Positions 13,287 through 22,382 of a stretch of DNA of 33,830 bases are shown here, piece after piece. The notes under the pieces are model-generated. The model was given only the letters and a program-made list of their open reading frames with translations. It was not told the origin of the DNA and did no database searches. The stretch comes from Erysipelotrichaceae bacterium (GTDB lineage Bacteria; Bacillota_I; Bacilli_A; Erysipelotrichales; Erysipelotrichaceae), in the NCBI GenBank assembly GCA_021442745.1, contig JABUSI010000382.1, positions 1 through 33,830 on the forward strand, given 5' to 3'. The translations under genes and the position numbers were made by a program. Position 1 is the first letter of the stretch, and each line of letters begins with the position of its first letter.

Positions 13287-15479
13287 ATGGATGAAGAGGT
13301 ATTGGATACCATAAAAGGAAAATTCTCCGTTGTTCTGTATCGCAATCCGACGAATTCGTATACGGTACAGAGATTTAAATTATACGAAGAAGACGATAAG
13401 ATGATGACCGTTGTCGGATATTTTCCGGAAATGGATCATGATATTTTATATCGTCTTTTTGGCGTTTATGTGTCGCATCCGAAATACGGTATGCAATTCA
13501 AGGTGGAACAATATGAGCGGTGTATGCCGGATGACCGGGATTCGGTCATTGCGTATTTATCCGGTCCGAACTTTGCGGGAATCGGAAGAAAAATGGCAAC
13601 GGCTATCGTGGAACAGCTGGGTGAGCATGCCGTGGAACGGATTAAGGAAAACCCGGAGTGTCTGAATGATGTCGCAAAGATGACGCTCAGGAAAAAAGAG
13701 GCTGTTCTGGAAGGCTTGAAGGATGAGATGGATGAAGCGGAACAGCAACTGCGGTATTTTACGGCCAACGGGCTGAATTTGCGTCAGGCAATGAAAGTAC
13801 AGGCGGTATACGGAACGGAACTGATGGAGAAACTGAAGGAAAACCCGTATCGTCTGGTGGAAGAAGTGGATGGTATCGGGTTTGTGACGGCGGATAAGCT
13901 GGCGAAAAAGATGGGATATGAGGATGACGATCCGTTACGGATTTCGGCAGCCTGTATTTCGTTTGTGATGGAAGAATGCATGAGAACCGGAAACAGTTAC
14001 GTACCGATGGATGAGTTTCAGCAGATTCTGGAAAGGAAGCTGGCAGGTATTCCGTATGATTTTGACAGCATACTGGATACGCTAAGGCGAAACCGGAAGA
14101 TTGTCATTGAGGAAGACCGGGTCTATCACGTATCGCAATACGATGCGGAAGTCAGCATTTCCCGTTTCTTCTCATTGTATCTGAACAATCCGATGGAGCC
14201 GATTGACGGCGAAACAATCCGTGACAACATTGACGTCATCGAACAGGAACTGGGGATTACCTATCAGTTTCATCAGCGGATGGCAATGGAGATGTTTTTT
14301 GAGAAACCGGTGATGATTTTAACGGGCGGTCCGGGTACCGGGAAAACGACGATTGTGAGGGCTATGGTGAATCTGTGCCGGAGGATGTATCCGACGGCAT
14401 CCGTTTCCTTGTGTGCGCCGACGGGAAGAGCGGCAAAACGGTTAAGTACGTTAACCAATCATCCGGCGACAACGATTCACAGTTTGTTGAAATGGGATCT
14501 GGAAACGAATACGTTCGGGAAAAATCAGGACGATCCGCTGCTTCTGGACGTTCTGATTGTGGATGAATTTTCCATGGTGGATGCCTATCTGTTTTATCAT
14601 CTTTTGCTGGCGGGGACAAAAGTACGTAAACTGGTGCTGATCGGGGATGAAGACCAGCTTCCTTCCGTATCACCGGGATGCGTCTTAACGGATATGCTGA
14701 AAAGCGAATTGTTTCCGACGGTTCGCCTGACGGAGATTTTCCGGCAGAAACAAGGATCCGATATCATTACCTTAGCGCATGAAATCCGCAATGACCGGGT
14801 TACGGAAGTGCCGCAGGGAAACAACGTACGGTTTTTCCCGTGTAATAAATTTGAAGTTCGCCATTACGTGATGGAACTGGTAAGACAGGCACTGGAGCGA
14901 GGATATCAGCTGGAAGACGTACAGGTTCTGGCACCGAAGTACGTCGGTGTAGCCGGAATAGATACACTTAACAGTATGCTGCAGTCGGAACTGAATCCGC
15001 CCGAGTTTTCCAAGCGGGAATGGAAAGTCGGCTACCGGACGTTTCGGGAAGGCGATAAGATTCTGCAGTTGAAAAACGATCCGGAACAGTATGTGTTCAA
15101 CGGGGATATCGGCGTGCTGGTGGAAATTCAGTTCAAAAACGAAAACGATACCGGAGATACCCGATTTTTCGTGGATTTTGAAGGGGTATTGGTTGAATAC
15201 GGACCGGATACCTTCTCACATATCACACATGCCTATTGCATTTCCGTACATAAATCACAGGGCAGCGAATATCCGATTGTCATTATGCCGGTTGTTAAGG
15301 AATACGGTATTATGCTGCAGAAACGACTGTTGTATACGGGTATTACCAGAGCGGGTAAATCGCTGGTTCTTCTGGGAGAAGAAGAGGCGTTTGTGCATGG
15401 TGTGCAGACGCAGGACCGTATTACGCGCAAAACGACTTTATGCGAACGTCTTGTACGGGAGCTGGGGGATCCGATATGA
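13287..15479 (+). CDS. recD2: RecD2-type ATP-dependent DNA helicase
   Basis: A 730-residue SF1B helicase of the RecD2/YrrC family, moving 5' to 3' without RecBC. An N-terminal OB-like region and helix-hairpin-helix repeats (FAGIGRKMATAIVEQLG, VDGIGFVTADKLAKKMG) precede the motor. Walker A GGPGTGKTT is near residues 347-355, Walker B is VDEFSMVD, and late motifs are YCISVHKSQGSEY and YTGITRAGKSL. Length matches the family. The start at 13287 follows AAAGGAAA. Its position between mnmA and alaS is conserved with Bacillus. It overlaps the next start by ATGA. Confidence 0.95.
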   Translation: MDEEVLDTIKGKFSVVLYRNPTNSYTVQRFKLYEEDDKMMTVVGYFPEMDHDILYRLFGVYVSHPKYGMQFKVEQYERCMPDDRDSVIAYLSGPNFAGIGRKMATAIVEQLGEHAVERIKENPECLNDVAKMTLRKKEAVLEGLKDEMDEAEQQLRYFTANGLNLRQAMKVQAVYGTELMEKLKENPYRLVEEVDGIGFVTADKLAKKMGYEDDDPLRISAACISFVMEECMRTGNSYVPMDEFQQILERKLAGIPYDFDSILDTLRRNRKIVIEEDRVYHVSQYDAEVSISRFFSLYLNNPMEPIDGETIRDNIDVIEQELGITYQFHQRMAMEMFFEKPVMILTGGPGTGKTTIVRAMVNLCRRMYPTASVSLCAPTGRAAKRLSTLTNHPATTIHSLLKWDLETNTFGKNQDDPLLLDVLIVDEFSMVDAYLFYHLLLAGTKVRKLVLIGDEDQLPSVSPGCVLTDMLKSELFPTVRLTEIFRQKQGSDIITLAHEIRNDRVTEVPQGNNVRFFPCNKFEVRHYVMELVRQALERGYQLEDVQVLAPKYVGVAGIDTLNSMLQSELNPPEFSKREWKVGYRTFREGDKILQLKNDPEQYVFNGDIGVLVEIQFKNENDTGDTRFFVDFEGVLVEYGPDTFSHITHAYCISVHKSQGSEYPIVIMPVVKEYGIMLQKRLLYTGITRAGKSLVLLGEEEAFVHGVQTQDRITRKTTLCERLVRELGDPI

Positions 15480-16219
15480 GAAAACTGTTAAGAAATCACA
15501 GACGGGTTTCACAGCTGAAACTGGACAACTGGACGATTTACGTAGCCCGGATTAAAGATGCCGCCTTGCCGAAAGGATATGCGCATAAGGAAGCGGAAGA
15601 GCAAACGGCGACAATCTATCTGAATGCGTATCGCCGCAGTGAACAGGAAGTGAGTGAGGAACTGGACAGTCAGATCCGGTTATTGAAACTGCAGACGTTA
15701 CGGATTTCGTCAGACCGGTGTTATTTACGCCGGGTACAATACGGGGATTATGAAGAACTGGCGGAATTGTGGCAGGATGAAGAGATTTCCCGCAGTTCGG
15801 GAATTGCCGAATGTAAAGAAAAAAAAGATACGGTTATCCGGATGGAATTTGCGGTACAGGATGTATACCAGTACGTTATTGTCTGCAAGGATACCGGAGA
15901 AGTCATGGGAATCTTCGGGATTCATCAGTTTTTTGAACGGATGCCGTTGTGTGTGGAATTTTCGTATGCGATGCGCCGGAAATTCCAGAATCAGGGTTAT
16001 ATGAAGGAAATCGTAATGGCGGCCAAAAATGCCTGTCTGCATGACGCCAAAGCGGATCAGATTATCATCCGGCACTTTATCGATAATCCGCGCAGCCGGG
16101 CAATCTGCGAGTATTGCGGATTTACATACGAAGGATATCTGCACCGTGCGTACATGCATGAAAAAGAAGGAGTCAAAGATTTGTGCTGCTGGAGTGCGAT
16201 TTTGGAGGAAATCGAGTAG
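15476..16219 (+). CDS. GNAT family N-acetyltransferase with an N-terminal extension
   Basis: A 247-residue protein. Residues 1-75 form a basic, helical region I do not recognise (DNWTIYVARIKDAALPKGYAH, within limits). Residues from about 82 are a RimJ/RimL-like GNAT domain: YLRRVQYGDYEELAELWQDEE, DTGEVMGIFGIH, the acetyl-CoA motif RRKFQNQGYMKEIV, and NPRSRAICEYCGFTYEGYLHRA. It may acetylate a protein N-terminus or a small amine. The ATGA overlap with recD2 makes it the last gene of that operon. No terminator is evident before the alaS promoter. Confidence 0.82.
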   Translation: MRKLLRNHRRVSQLKLDNWTIYVARIKDAALPKGYAHKEAEEQTATIYLNAYRRSEQEVSEELDSQIRLLKLQTLRISSDRCYLRRVQYGDYEELAELWQDEEISRSSGIAECKEKKDTVIRMEFAVQDVYQYVIVCKDTGEVMGIFGIHQFFERMPLCVEFSYAMRRKFQNQGYMKEIVMAAKNACLHDAKADQIIIRHFIDNPRSRAICEYCGFTYEGYLHRAYMHEKEGVKDLCCWSAILEEIE

Positions 16220-16236
16220 AAACCTGAAAAAATGTA

Positions 16237-16245
16237 TGATATAAT
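16237..16245 (+). promoter_or_regulatory. Extended -10 promoter of the alaS leader
   Basis: TGATATAAT, a consensus extended -10 box. There is no convincing -35 box. Transcription should begin near 16252, right before the T-box. Confidence 0.65.
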
Positions 16246-16251
16246 GCATTA

Positions 16252-16480
16252 CGTTACATCGTTAACGACAGACAAGTATGACACATAAGGGAAACCAGAG
16301 ATTCTGCGGAAGGTGAAAGCAGGACAAACTATGTGAAAGAAGCTGCTGTCCGAGAGGGGTTAATCACCCACGGTTGATTGCCGTTATCGAATCCAATCAA
16401 GGTGCACGAAAATTCGTGAATCAGGATGGTACCGCGTAAAGTTTACTTTTCGTTCCTGTAGATATACGGGGACGTTTTTA
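16252..16480 (+). ncRNA. T-box leader of alaS (tRNA-Ala-sensing riboswitch)
   Basis: The T-box core GGATGGTACCGCG is at 16424-16436. The terminator CGTTCCTGT / ACGGGGACG (16451-16474, two G:U pairs) is followed by T-rich DNA. The GCT triplet at 16342-16344 lies the same distance before its GAG as the TGG triplet in the trpS leader, so it is the likely Ala specifier. This 280-base gap holds nothing else recognisable. Confidence 0.93.
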
Positions 16481-16499
16481 TTTTGAAGGAGTGAAAAAA

Positions 16500-19121
16500 A
16501 TGAAAAAACTAACAGGTTCCGAAGTAAGAAGTATGTTTCTGAAGTATTTTGAAGGAAAAGGTCATATGGTTGAACCGGGGGCAAGTCTGGTTCCGCACAA
16601 TGACCCGACCTTATTGTGGATCAATGCCGGCGTTGCGGCATTGAAGAAGTATTTTGACGGCAGTGAAAAACCGCGCTGCAACCGTATAACCAATGCCCAG
16701 AAGTCCATTCGTACCAACGATATCGAAAACGTAGGGAAGACGGCCCGTCACCATACGTTCTTTGAAATGCTGGGTAATTTCTCCATCGGGGATTATTTCA
16801 AACCGGAGGCGATTCCGTTTGCGTGGGAGTTTCTGACCAGTCCGGAATGGATCGGATTTGATAAGGAAAAGCTGTACGTAACCGTTTATATCGATGATGA
16901 CGAAGCGTACCGGATCTGGACGGAAGTATGTCATGTCAGTCCGACACACATTTTGCGTACCCCGAATAACTTCTGGGAAATCGGTGAAGGGCCGAGCGGA
17001 CCGGACAGTGAAATCTTCTATGACCGCGGGGAAAAGTATGACCCGCAGGGATTGGGAGAACGTCTGTTCTTTGAAGAACTGGAAAATGACCGTTACATTG
17101 AAGTATGGAACGTTGTGTTCTCTCAATACGATGCCAAGGAAGGTGTAGACCGTAAGGATTACAAGGAACTTCCGCAGAAGAATATCGATACCGGTATGGG
17201 TCTGGAACGTCTGGTTTCCATCATTCAGGAAGGGGAAACCAACTTTGATACGGACTTGTTTCTGCCGATTATCCGGGCTACCGAAGCGTTTACGGATAAG
17301 AAGTATGAAGGCGACAACAAGATGGCGTACCGCGTGATTGCCGACCATATCCGTACGGTAACCTTTGCGATTGCCGACGGTGCCATGTTTGCGAACAACG
17401 GCCGCGGATATATCTTGCGCCGGGTACTTCGCAGAGCGGTTCGTTACGGTAAAAAACTGGGCATCAAAGGTGCGTTTATGTATCGTCTGGTACCGGTTGT
17501 TGCCGATATCATGAAGGATTTCTATCCTTATGTTGTGGAAAAAGTGGAATTGATTCAGAAGCTGGTGAAGGCGGAAGAAGAAAGCTTCCATGCAACCTTG
17601 CAGGAAGGGGAACGGATTCTGGAAGAATATCTGTCCAAGACGACGGACGTATTGGCCGGTGCCGATGTCTTCAAACTGTATGATACGTACGGATTCCCGG
17701 TGGAACTGACGGAAGAAATTGCGTCAGAACGCGGTATTTCCATTGATCATGAAGGATTCAAGGTGGAAATGGACAAACAGCGTCAGCGGGCAAGAGATGC
17801 CCGTGAGGATGAACAATCCATGTCCAGTCAGTCTGCGGATCTGATGAACTTTGAAACGGAAAGTACGTTCTTAGGATATGAAGTATTGCATGCTGACGGT
17901 ATGATTATCGGCTTGTTCAAGGACGGCTGTCAGGTAGATTGTATTGCCGATGAAGGCGATATTATTCTGGATCAGACACCGTTCTATGCCGAAAGCGGCG
18001 GACAGATTGCCGATATCGGTACTATGACGGCGGAAGGTATCCGCGTGGAAGTAACCGACATAAAAAAAGCACCGCACAAACAACCGTTGCATCACGTTAT
18101 TGTGAAGGAAGGACAACTGAAGGCAAAAACCGTTCTGCATCTGCAGGTTGACGAAGCAAGAAGAAACCGTATTGCGGCGAACCACTCCAGCATCCATCTT
18201 TTGCAGAGTGCATTGCGTACCGTAGTCGGTACTCACGTTGCTCAGGCAGGTTCTTATGCCGGTGACGAATATGCCCGGTTTGACTTCACGCATTTTGAGA
18301 AAGTCAGCGAACAGCAACTGAAGACCATTGAAGAAATGGTAAACAGCTTTATTTACAATCACTATGCCGTTGTAACGGATGTCATGGACGTGGAAGCGGC
18401 TAAAAAGACCGGTGCTATGGCATTGTTTGATGAAAAGTACGGGGATAAGGTACGTGTTGTCAGAATGGGTGATGCTTCCATGGAACTTTGCGGAGGTACT
18501 CACGTATCCAATACGCAGGAAATCGGTGTCTTTAAGATTCAGTCTGAAGAATCCGTCGGTTCCGGTATCCGTCGTATTACTTCCAAAACGGGCCTGGCTG
18601 CCTATCGGGAATTGATTGCCCGTGAAAACAGTCTGAAGAACGTTGCGGGTATGATGAAACTGACTTCCATCAATCAGGTAGAAGACAAAGTAGCTCAGTT
18701 ACTGGAGGAAAACAACGGTTTACGGAAAGAAAAAGAATCACTGGAAAGCCAGTTAACCGTCTATAAAGCAAAGGATCTGGTAAACCAGGCAGAAGAAATC
18801 AACGGAAAACAGGCATTGTTCGTATCCTATACCGATGCGGATTCTTCCGCTCTGAAGAGTATGGCGGAAACCTTACGTGATCAGCTGACTAACGGATTTG
18901 TCTTTATTTCGAACGTTTCTGAAGGAAAGGTTGTCTTTGCGGTTGCCTGCGACAAGGCTTGGAATCAGGCCGGAATCAAGGCCGGTGACATTGCGAAGAA
19001 GGCTGCCCAGATGGCAGGCGGCAACGGCGGCGGACGTCCGGATATTGCCCAGGCCGGTGGTAAGGATTCGTCAAATCTTCGTGAAATCGTGAAAACAATT
19101 CGTGAGATGCTTTCATTCTAG
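16500..19121 (+). CDS. alaS: Alanyl-tRNA synthetase
   Basis: An 873-residue class II synthetase. The catalytic domain starts with the motif region ending RTNDIENVGKTARHHTFFEMLGNFSIGDYFK. The editing domain has the zinc-binding pattern NHSSIHLLQSALR with FDFTHFE and CGGTHV. The glycine-rich end GGNGGGRPDIAQAGG closes the C-Ala domain. Length is normal. ATG 16500 is preferred over an in-frame GTG at 16491 since AAGGAG directly abuts the GTG but lies nine bases before the ATG. It is preceded by an Ala T-box. The ireB promoter lies in its last codons. Confidence 0.97.
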   Translation: MKKLTGSEVRSMFLKYFEGKGHMVEPGASLVPHNDPTLLWINAGVAALKKYFDGSEKPRCNRITNAQKSIRTNDIENVGKTARHHTFFEMLGNFSIGDYFKPEAIPFAWEFLTSPEWIGFDKEKLYVTVYIDDDEAYRIWTEVCHVSPTHILRTPNNFWEIGEGPSGPDSEIFYDRGEKYDPQGLGERLFFEELENDRYIEVWNVVFSQYDAKEGVDRKDYKELPQKNIDTGMGLERLVSIIQEGETNFDTDLFLPIIRATEAFTDKKYEGDNKMAYRVIADHIRTVTFAIADGAMFANNGRGYILRRVLRRAVRYGKKLGIKGAFMYRLVPVVADIMKDFYPYVVEKVELIQKLVKAEEESFHATLQEGERILEEYLSKTTDVLAGADVFKLYDTYGFPVELTEEIASERGISIDHEGFKVEMDKQRQRARDAREDEQSMSSQSADLMNFETESTFLGYEVLHADGMIIGLFKDGCQVDCIADEGDIILDQTPFYAESGGQIADIGTMTAEGIRVEVTDIKKAPHKQPLHHVIVKEGQLKAKTVLHLQVDEARRNRIAANHSSIHLLQSALRTVVGTHVAQAGSYAGDEYARFDFTHFEKVSEQQLKTIEEMVNSFIYNHYAVVTDVMDVEAAKKTGAMALFDEKYGDKVRVVRMGDASMELCGGTHVSNTQEIGVFKIQSEESVGSGIRRITSKTGLAAYRELIARENSLKNVAGMMKLTSINQVEDKVAQLLEENNGLRKEKESLESQLTVYKAKDLVNQAEEINGKQALFVSYTDADSSALKSMAETLRDQLTNGFVFISNVSEGKVVFAVACDKAWNQAGIKAGDIAKKAAQMAGGNGGGRPDIAQAGGKDSSNLREIVKTIREMLSF

Positions 19122-19139
19122 TATCACAAATGATAAAAT
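19111..19139 (+). promoter_or_regulatory. Promoter of ireB within the end of alaS
   Basis: TTTCAT (19111-19116), a 17-base spacer and the extended -10 TGATAAAAT (19131-19139). It spans the alaS stop codon, so the ireB cluster can be expressed without the T-box. Confidence 0.6.
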
Positions 19140-19165
19140 AGATATAAGTATGAAGGAGGGTCGTT

Positions 19166-19426
19166 ATGGAAAACAGAACAACGGAAACATTGGCAATTCG
19201 TTCCGATGAAATTCGCAAGCAGAACATTAAAGAAGTATTGACTTTGGTGGAAACCGCCTTGCAGGAAAGAGGTTATAATGCCGTAAACCAGATCGCGGGG
19301 TACCTGATTTCCTCTGACCCGGCATACATTTCAAGTTATCACAATGCACGGACTGTGATTCAACAGGTGGAACGTCATGAAATTATTGAAGAACTGGTAC
19401 GTTCCTATTTAGAGAACATCCAATGA
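19166..19426 (+). CDS. IreB family regulatory phosphoprotein (DUF965, YrzL)
   Basis: An 86-residue helical protein of the IreB/UPF0297 family. The body is conserved (LTLVETALQERGYNAVNQIAGY, SSDPAYISSYHNAR, RHEIIEELVRSY). In enterococci IreB is phosphorylated by the Ser/Thr kinase IreK on threonines near the N-terminus and affects cephalosporin resistance; here Thr5, Thr6 and Thr8 are present as candidates. A strong AAGGAGGG site precedes it. It overlaps ruvX by ATGA, the usual alaS-ireB-ruvX order of Bacillota. Confidence 0.92.
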   Translation: MENRTTETLAIRSDEIRKQNIKEVLTLVETALQERGYNAVNQIAGYLISSDPAYISSYHNARTVIQQVERHEIIEELVRSYLENIQ

Positions 19427-19839
19427 AGTGCATGGGATTGGATCTGGGAAGCCGGACGTTAGGAATTGCGACCAGTGATTCCTTAGGATGGTTTGCCGGA
19501 GCATTAACGACCATTCGGTTTGCAGAAGACGATTACGATACAGCTTTGGAAAAACTGTTGCCTCTGATTCAGGAAAATAAGATTGAAACCATCGTTCTGG
19601 GATTGCCGAAGCATATGAACGGTGACGTTGGTATCCGCGGGGAAATTTCAATCCGGTTCAAGGAAATGCTGGAAGACGTATGTGACGTTCCGGTCATTCT
19701 GTGGGATGAACGGTTGACAACTGTTGCTGCCAGCAAATCGTTGATTTCACAGGATGTTTCCCGTAAAAAACGGAAGCAGATTATTGACCAGCAGGCGGCG
19801 GTCGTTATTTTACAAGGATATCTGGATAGTAAAAAATAA
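19423..19839 (+). CDS. ruvX: Putative Holliday junction resolvase RuvX (YqgF)
   Basis: A 138-residue RNase H-fold nuclease, implicated in 16S rRNA maturation and possibly junction resolution. The first acidic motif GLDLGSRTLGIA, the central IVLGLPKHMNG, the DERLTTVAA block and the final DQQAAVVILQGYLD are all present and in the correct order. Length is normal. ATG 19423 overlaps the ireB stop; a second ATG nine bases later would shorten it by three residues. A hairpin follows directly. Confidence 0.92.
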   Translation: MKCMGLDLGSRTLGIATSDSLGWFAGALTTIRFAEDDYDTALEKLLPLIQENKIETIVLGLPKHMNGDVGIRGEISIRFKEMLEDVCDVPVILWDERLTTVAASKSLISQDVSRKKRKQIIDQQAAVVILQGYLDSKK

Positions 19840-19866
19840 GGGATTTGGACACAAATCCCTGTTTTT
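19839..19866 (+). terminator. Terminator or attenuator after ruvX
   Basis: Stem AGGGATTTG / CAAATCCCT with the loop GACA, then G and five T. It lies only 15 bases before the next gene, which has no clear promoter of its own, so partial read-through is likely. Confidence 0.75.
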
Positions 19867-19880
19867 AAAGGAGGAAAATT

Positions 19881-20135
19881 ATGGATAAAACGTTCTATGT
19901 AACGGATGAACAGGGAAATGAAATCGAAATGGAAATTTTGTTTACCTTCCAGCCGGACGGAAGCAATATCAATTACGTAGTTTACACCAATCCGAACGAT
20001 ACGGAAGGTACGGCGTATGCTTCACGTTATGATGAGGACGGGAACCTGTTTGAGTTACAATCCGATGAAGAATGGGAAATGATTGAAGAGGTTATGAGTG
20101 CCTTTATCAGTGAGGATGAAGACGATGAGGGCTAA
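19881..20135 (+). CDS. DUF1292 family protein (YrzB, UPF0473)
   Basis: An 84-residue acidic protein of the DUF1292 family: FYVTDEQGNEIEMEILFTF, then YVVYTNP and a Glu/Asp-rich tail (SDEEWEMIEEV, EDEDDEG). Function is unknown. It is found next to ruvX and mltG across Bacillota, as here. AAAGGAGG lies just before the ATG. The last 11 bases overlap mltG. Confidence 0.9.
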   Translation: MDKTFYVTDEQGNEIEMEILFTFQPDGSNINYVVYTNPNDTEGTAYASRYDEDGNLFELQSDEEWEMIEEVMSAFISEDEDDEG

Positions 20136-21174
20136 GAAAATACTGATTGCCGTACTGGCGGTTCTGGTGATTGTCATCGGAGCAGCCGGCGGGGCATACG
20201 GATATTACGTATCCAATCTGTTACCGGCGGAAAAAGAATCGGAGGAAGTGACGTTTTCGATTGAATCCGGGGATTCGGTGGAAAACGTACTGACAAACCT
20301 GGAAGAAGCCGGTCTGATCAGGAATTCTTTTGTCGGAAAGATTTATGTGAAACTGAGTAAAAAACACGAAATCAAGGCAGGGGATTTTATTCTGGATAAG
20401 TCCTGGGGAACCAAAACTATCATGGATGTTCTGAACGATTCCTCCAGTGCCATGACGGAGCAGATTTACGTTACGATTCCGGAAGGAACCTGGGCAAAGG
20501 ATATTGCGAAGATTATGGAAGAGAATACCAATGTTACGGCGGAAGAACTGCTGGCATTGTGGAATGACCGGGATTATATTACCGAACTGGCGGATAAATA
20601 TTTCTTTATTACGCCGGAGGTATTGAACAGTGAACACGTATATCTGGAAGGATATTTGTTCCCGGAAACCTATGCTTTTCTGAAAAACACCAGTGCCAAG
20701 GCAATTACGGCACGTTTTCTGGATCATACCGAAGAGATTCTGTCACAGTACACGGATTTGATGGAAGCCAGCAGTCTGAACATTCACGAAGTCATGACAC
20801 TGGCATCGGTTGTGCAATATGAAGCGAATACCGAAAAGGATATGAAACTGATTGCCGGTGTATTTTTTAACCGGATGAAACAGGGGATGAAGTTACAGTC
20901 CAGCGTAACGGTATGTTATGCGTTATACGAATTTGACAGCTGGACGGAATGTGAAACGAATTCGAATATCAAGTCAAAGTACAATACGTACAAGTATGAA
21001 GGATTGCCTCCGGGACCGATTCTGAACCCGGGAGAGACTGCCATTCATGCGGTACTGGAACCGACGAAATCAAAGTATCTGTATTTTATGGCGGATGTAT
21101 ACGGAAACGGAAAAGTACATTACGCCAAAACGTATGCTGAACATCTTGCAAACGTTCAGAAATATCTGTACTAG
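20125..21174 (+). CDS. mltG: Endolytic murein transglycosylase MltG
   Basis: A 349-residue membrane-anchored transglycosylase that cuts nascent glycan strands and sets their length. One N-terminal membrane helix spans residues 5-27. A LysM-like region (IESGDSVENVLTNLEEAGLI) is followed by the YceG domain with ASVVQYEANT carrying the catalytic Glu at about 233, VFFNRMKQGMKLQSSVTV, and GLPPGPILNPG. The segment before the Glu reads VVQYEA where I(V/A)EKE is usual; the Glu itself is kept. ATG 20125 is preferred over an upstream in-frame ATG because it begins the membrane helix and lies next to GAGGATGA. Confidence 0.93.
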   Translation: MRAKKILIAVLAVLVIVIGAAGGAYGYYVSNLLPAEKESEEVTFSIESGDSVENVLTNLEEAGLIRNSFVGKIYVKLSKKHEIKAGDFILDKSWGTKTIMDVLNDSSSAMTEQIYVTIPEGTWAKDIAKIMEENTNVTAEELLALWNDRDYITELADKYFFITPEVLNSEHVYLEGYLFPETYAFLKNTSAKAITARFLDHTEEILSQYTDLMEASSLNIHEVMTLASVVQYEANTEKDMKLIAGVFFNRMKQGMKLQSSVTVCYALYEFDSWTECETNSNIKSKYNTYKYEGLPPGPILNPGETAIHAVLEPTKSKYLYFMADVYGNGKVHYAKTYAEHLANVQKYLY

Positions 21175-21186
21175 GGGTGAAACACT

Positions 21187-21807
21187 ATGAGAAAACCAAT
21201 TATTATCGGGATTGCCGGAGGCAGTGCATCAGGGAAAACAAGTATTGCGGAGATTCTGAAGAAGACGTTTGAAGAACAGAAATCCGTAGTCATCATTCGT
21301 TCGGACGATTACTACAAGTGTCAGGATCATCTGACAATGGAAGAACGGGTGAAGACCAATTATGACCATCCGTTTGCGTTTGATACCGATCTGATGGTGG
21401 AACATATCATGGAACTTCTGAAAGGACGTTCCATTGAAAAACCGACGTATGATTATACGATTCATAACCGCAGCAAGGTGACGGAAACGATTGAGCCGTG
21501 TGACGTTATCGTACTGGAAGGTCTGTTTGTGCTGGAAGACGAACAGATCCGCAGTCTGTTGGATATTAAGATTTTCGTGGATACGGATGCGGACGTTCGG
21601 TTTATCCGACGTCTGAAACGGGACGTGGAAGAACGCGGAAGATCGCTGGATAACATTGTCAATCAGTATATGACAACGGTTCGGGTGATGCACAATCAGT
21701 TTGTGGAACCGTCAAAGCGCTATGCGGATCTGATTATTCCGGAAGGCGGTCATAATACCGTTGCGATTGATTTGCTGACGACAAAAATCAGTAGCATCTT
21801 AAAATAG
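21187..21807 (+). CDS. udk: Uridine kinase
   Basis: A 206-residue P-loop kinase that phosphorylates uridine and cytidine with ATP or GTP in pyrimidine salvage. Walker A is GGSASGKTS (residues 11-19); SDDYYK, NYDHPFAFD, and the YDYTIHNRS substrate block are typical, and RRLKRDVEERGRS is the lid. Length is normal. It lies 12 bases after mltG and before greA, the standard Bacillota order. Its last bases hold the greA promoter. Confidence 0.94.
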   Translation: MRKPIIIGIAGGSASGKTSIAEILKKTFEEQKSVVIIRSDDYYKCQDHLTMEERVKTNYDHPFAFDTDLMVEHIMELLKGRSIEKPTYDYTIHNRSKVTETIEPCDVIVLEGLFVLEDEQIRSLLDIKIFVDTDADVRFIRRLKRDVEERGRSLDNIVNQYMTTVRVMHNQFVEPSKRYADLIIPEGGHNTVAIDLLTTKISSILK

Positions 21808-21811
21808 TTTG

Positions 21812-21820
21812 TGTTATAAT
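21812..21820 (+). promoter_or_regulatory. Extended -10 promoter of greA
   Basis: TGTTATAAT, a consensus extended -10 box five bases after the udk stop. The -35 region (around 21792) is poor. Confidence 0.6.
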
Positions 21821-21841
21821 TCGGTCTCGGGAGTGATAAAG

Positions 21842-22324
21842 ATGGAAAAAGAAAAGATTCAGTTAACCAAAGAAGGGTTAGCATTAGTACAAAAAGAATA
21901 TGATGAACTGGTTCATGTAACCCGTCAGGAAGTTATTTCGGATTTGGCTGCAGCCAGAGCACAGGGTGACTTATCGGAAAATGCCGACTACGACGCTGCA
22001 AGAGATCGTCAGGCAAGAGTAGAAGCAAGAATCCGTGATCTGGATTATATGCTCCAGAATTATGAAATCATTGACGATGTACAGGATACCAAGGGACCTC
22101 GTACCATTCATTTGGGTTCTACCGTAACGTTACACGATCTGGATATGGATGAAATCGATACGTATACCATCGTAGGTTCTATCGAATCCGATCCGTTAAT
22201 CGGTAAGTTATCCAACGAAACTCCGCTGGCTAAGGCAATTCTGAACCACAAAATGGGCGATGTTGTAACGGTACAGGTTGCAGAACCGTATGAAGTTAAG
22301 ATTTTAAAAGTTGAAGCTGAATAA
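21842..22324 (+). CDS. greA: Transcription elongation factor GreA
   Basis: A 160-residue GreA that rescues backtracked RNA polymerase by stimulating transcript cleavage. The N-terminal coiled coil carries the acidic tip AAARAQGDLSENADYDAARDRQ, seen here with both Asp and Glu of the DxxE set. The C-terminal FKBP-like domain has GSTVTL and ETPLAKAIL. ATG 21842 is chosen over an upstream GTG or ATG since GGGAGTG precedes it and it matches the family start. It ends the alaS-greA cluster at a strong terminator. Confidence 0.95.
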   Translation: MEKEKIQLTKEGLALVQKEYDELVHVTRQEVISDLAAARAQGDLSENADYDAARDRQARVEARIRDLDYMLQNYEIIDDVQDTKGPRTIHLGSTVTLHDLDMDEIDTYTIVGSIESDPLIGKLSNETPLAKAILNHKMGDVVTVQVAEPYEVKILKVEAE

Positions 22325-22328
22325 CAAA

Positions 22329-22352
22329 AAAGACACTCCGGTGTCTTTTTTT
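22329..22352 (+). terminator. Terminator of greA
   Basis: Stem AGACAC / GTGTCT with the loop TCCG, flanked by A and T runs of at least six, so it could also act on the minus strand. Confidence 0.88.
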
Positions 22353-22355
22353 CAT

Positions 22356-22382
22356 AAAAAAGCCGTTTTGGGGAAAACGGCT
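22356..22382 (-). terminator. Minus-strand terminator of the candidate small RNA
   Basis: A nine-pair perfect stem with a four-base loop and six T on the minus strand. On the plus strand it is followed by GCAGG, so it does not terminate there. No minus-strand protein gene needs it. Confidence 0.7.

Noticed and set aside
16611..17591. A 326-codon open frame antisense to alaS
   Set aside because: It lies wholly inside the well-supported alaS gene, its translation has no recognisable motif, and it has no ribosome site. It is a shadow of alaS codon use.
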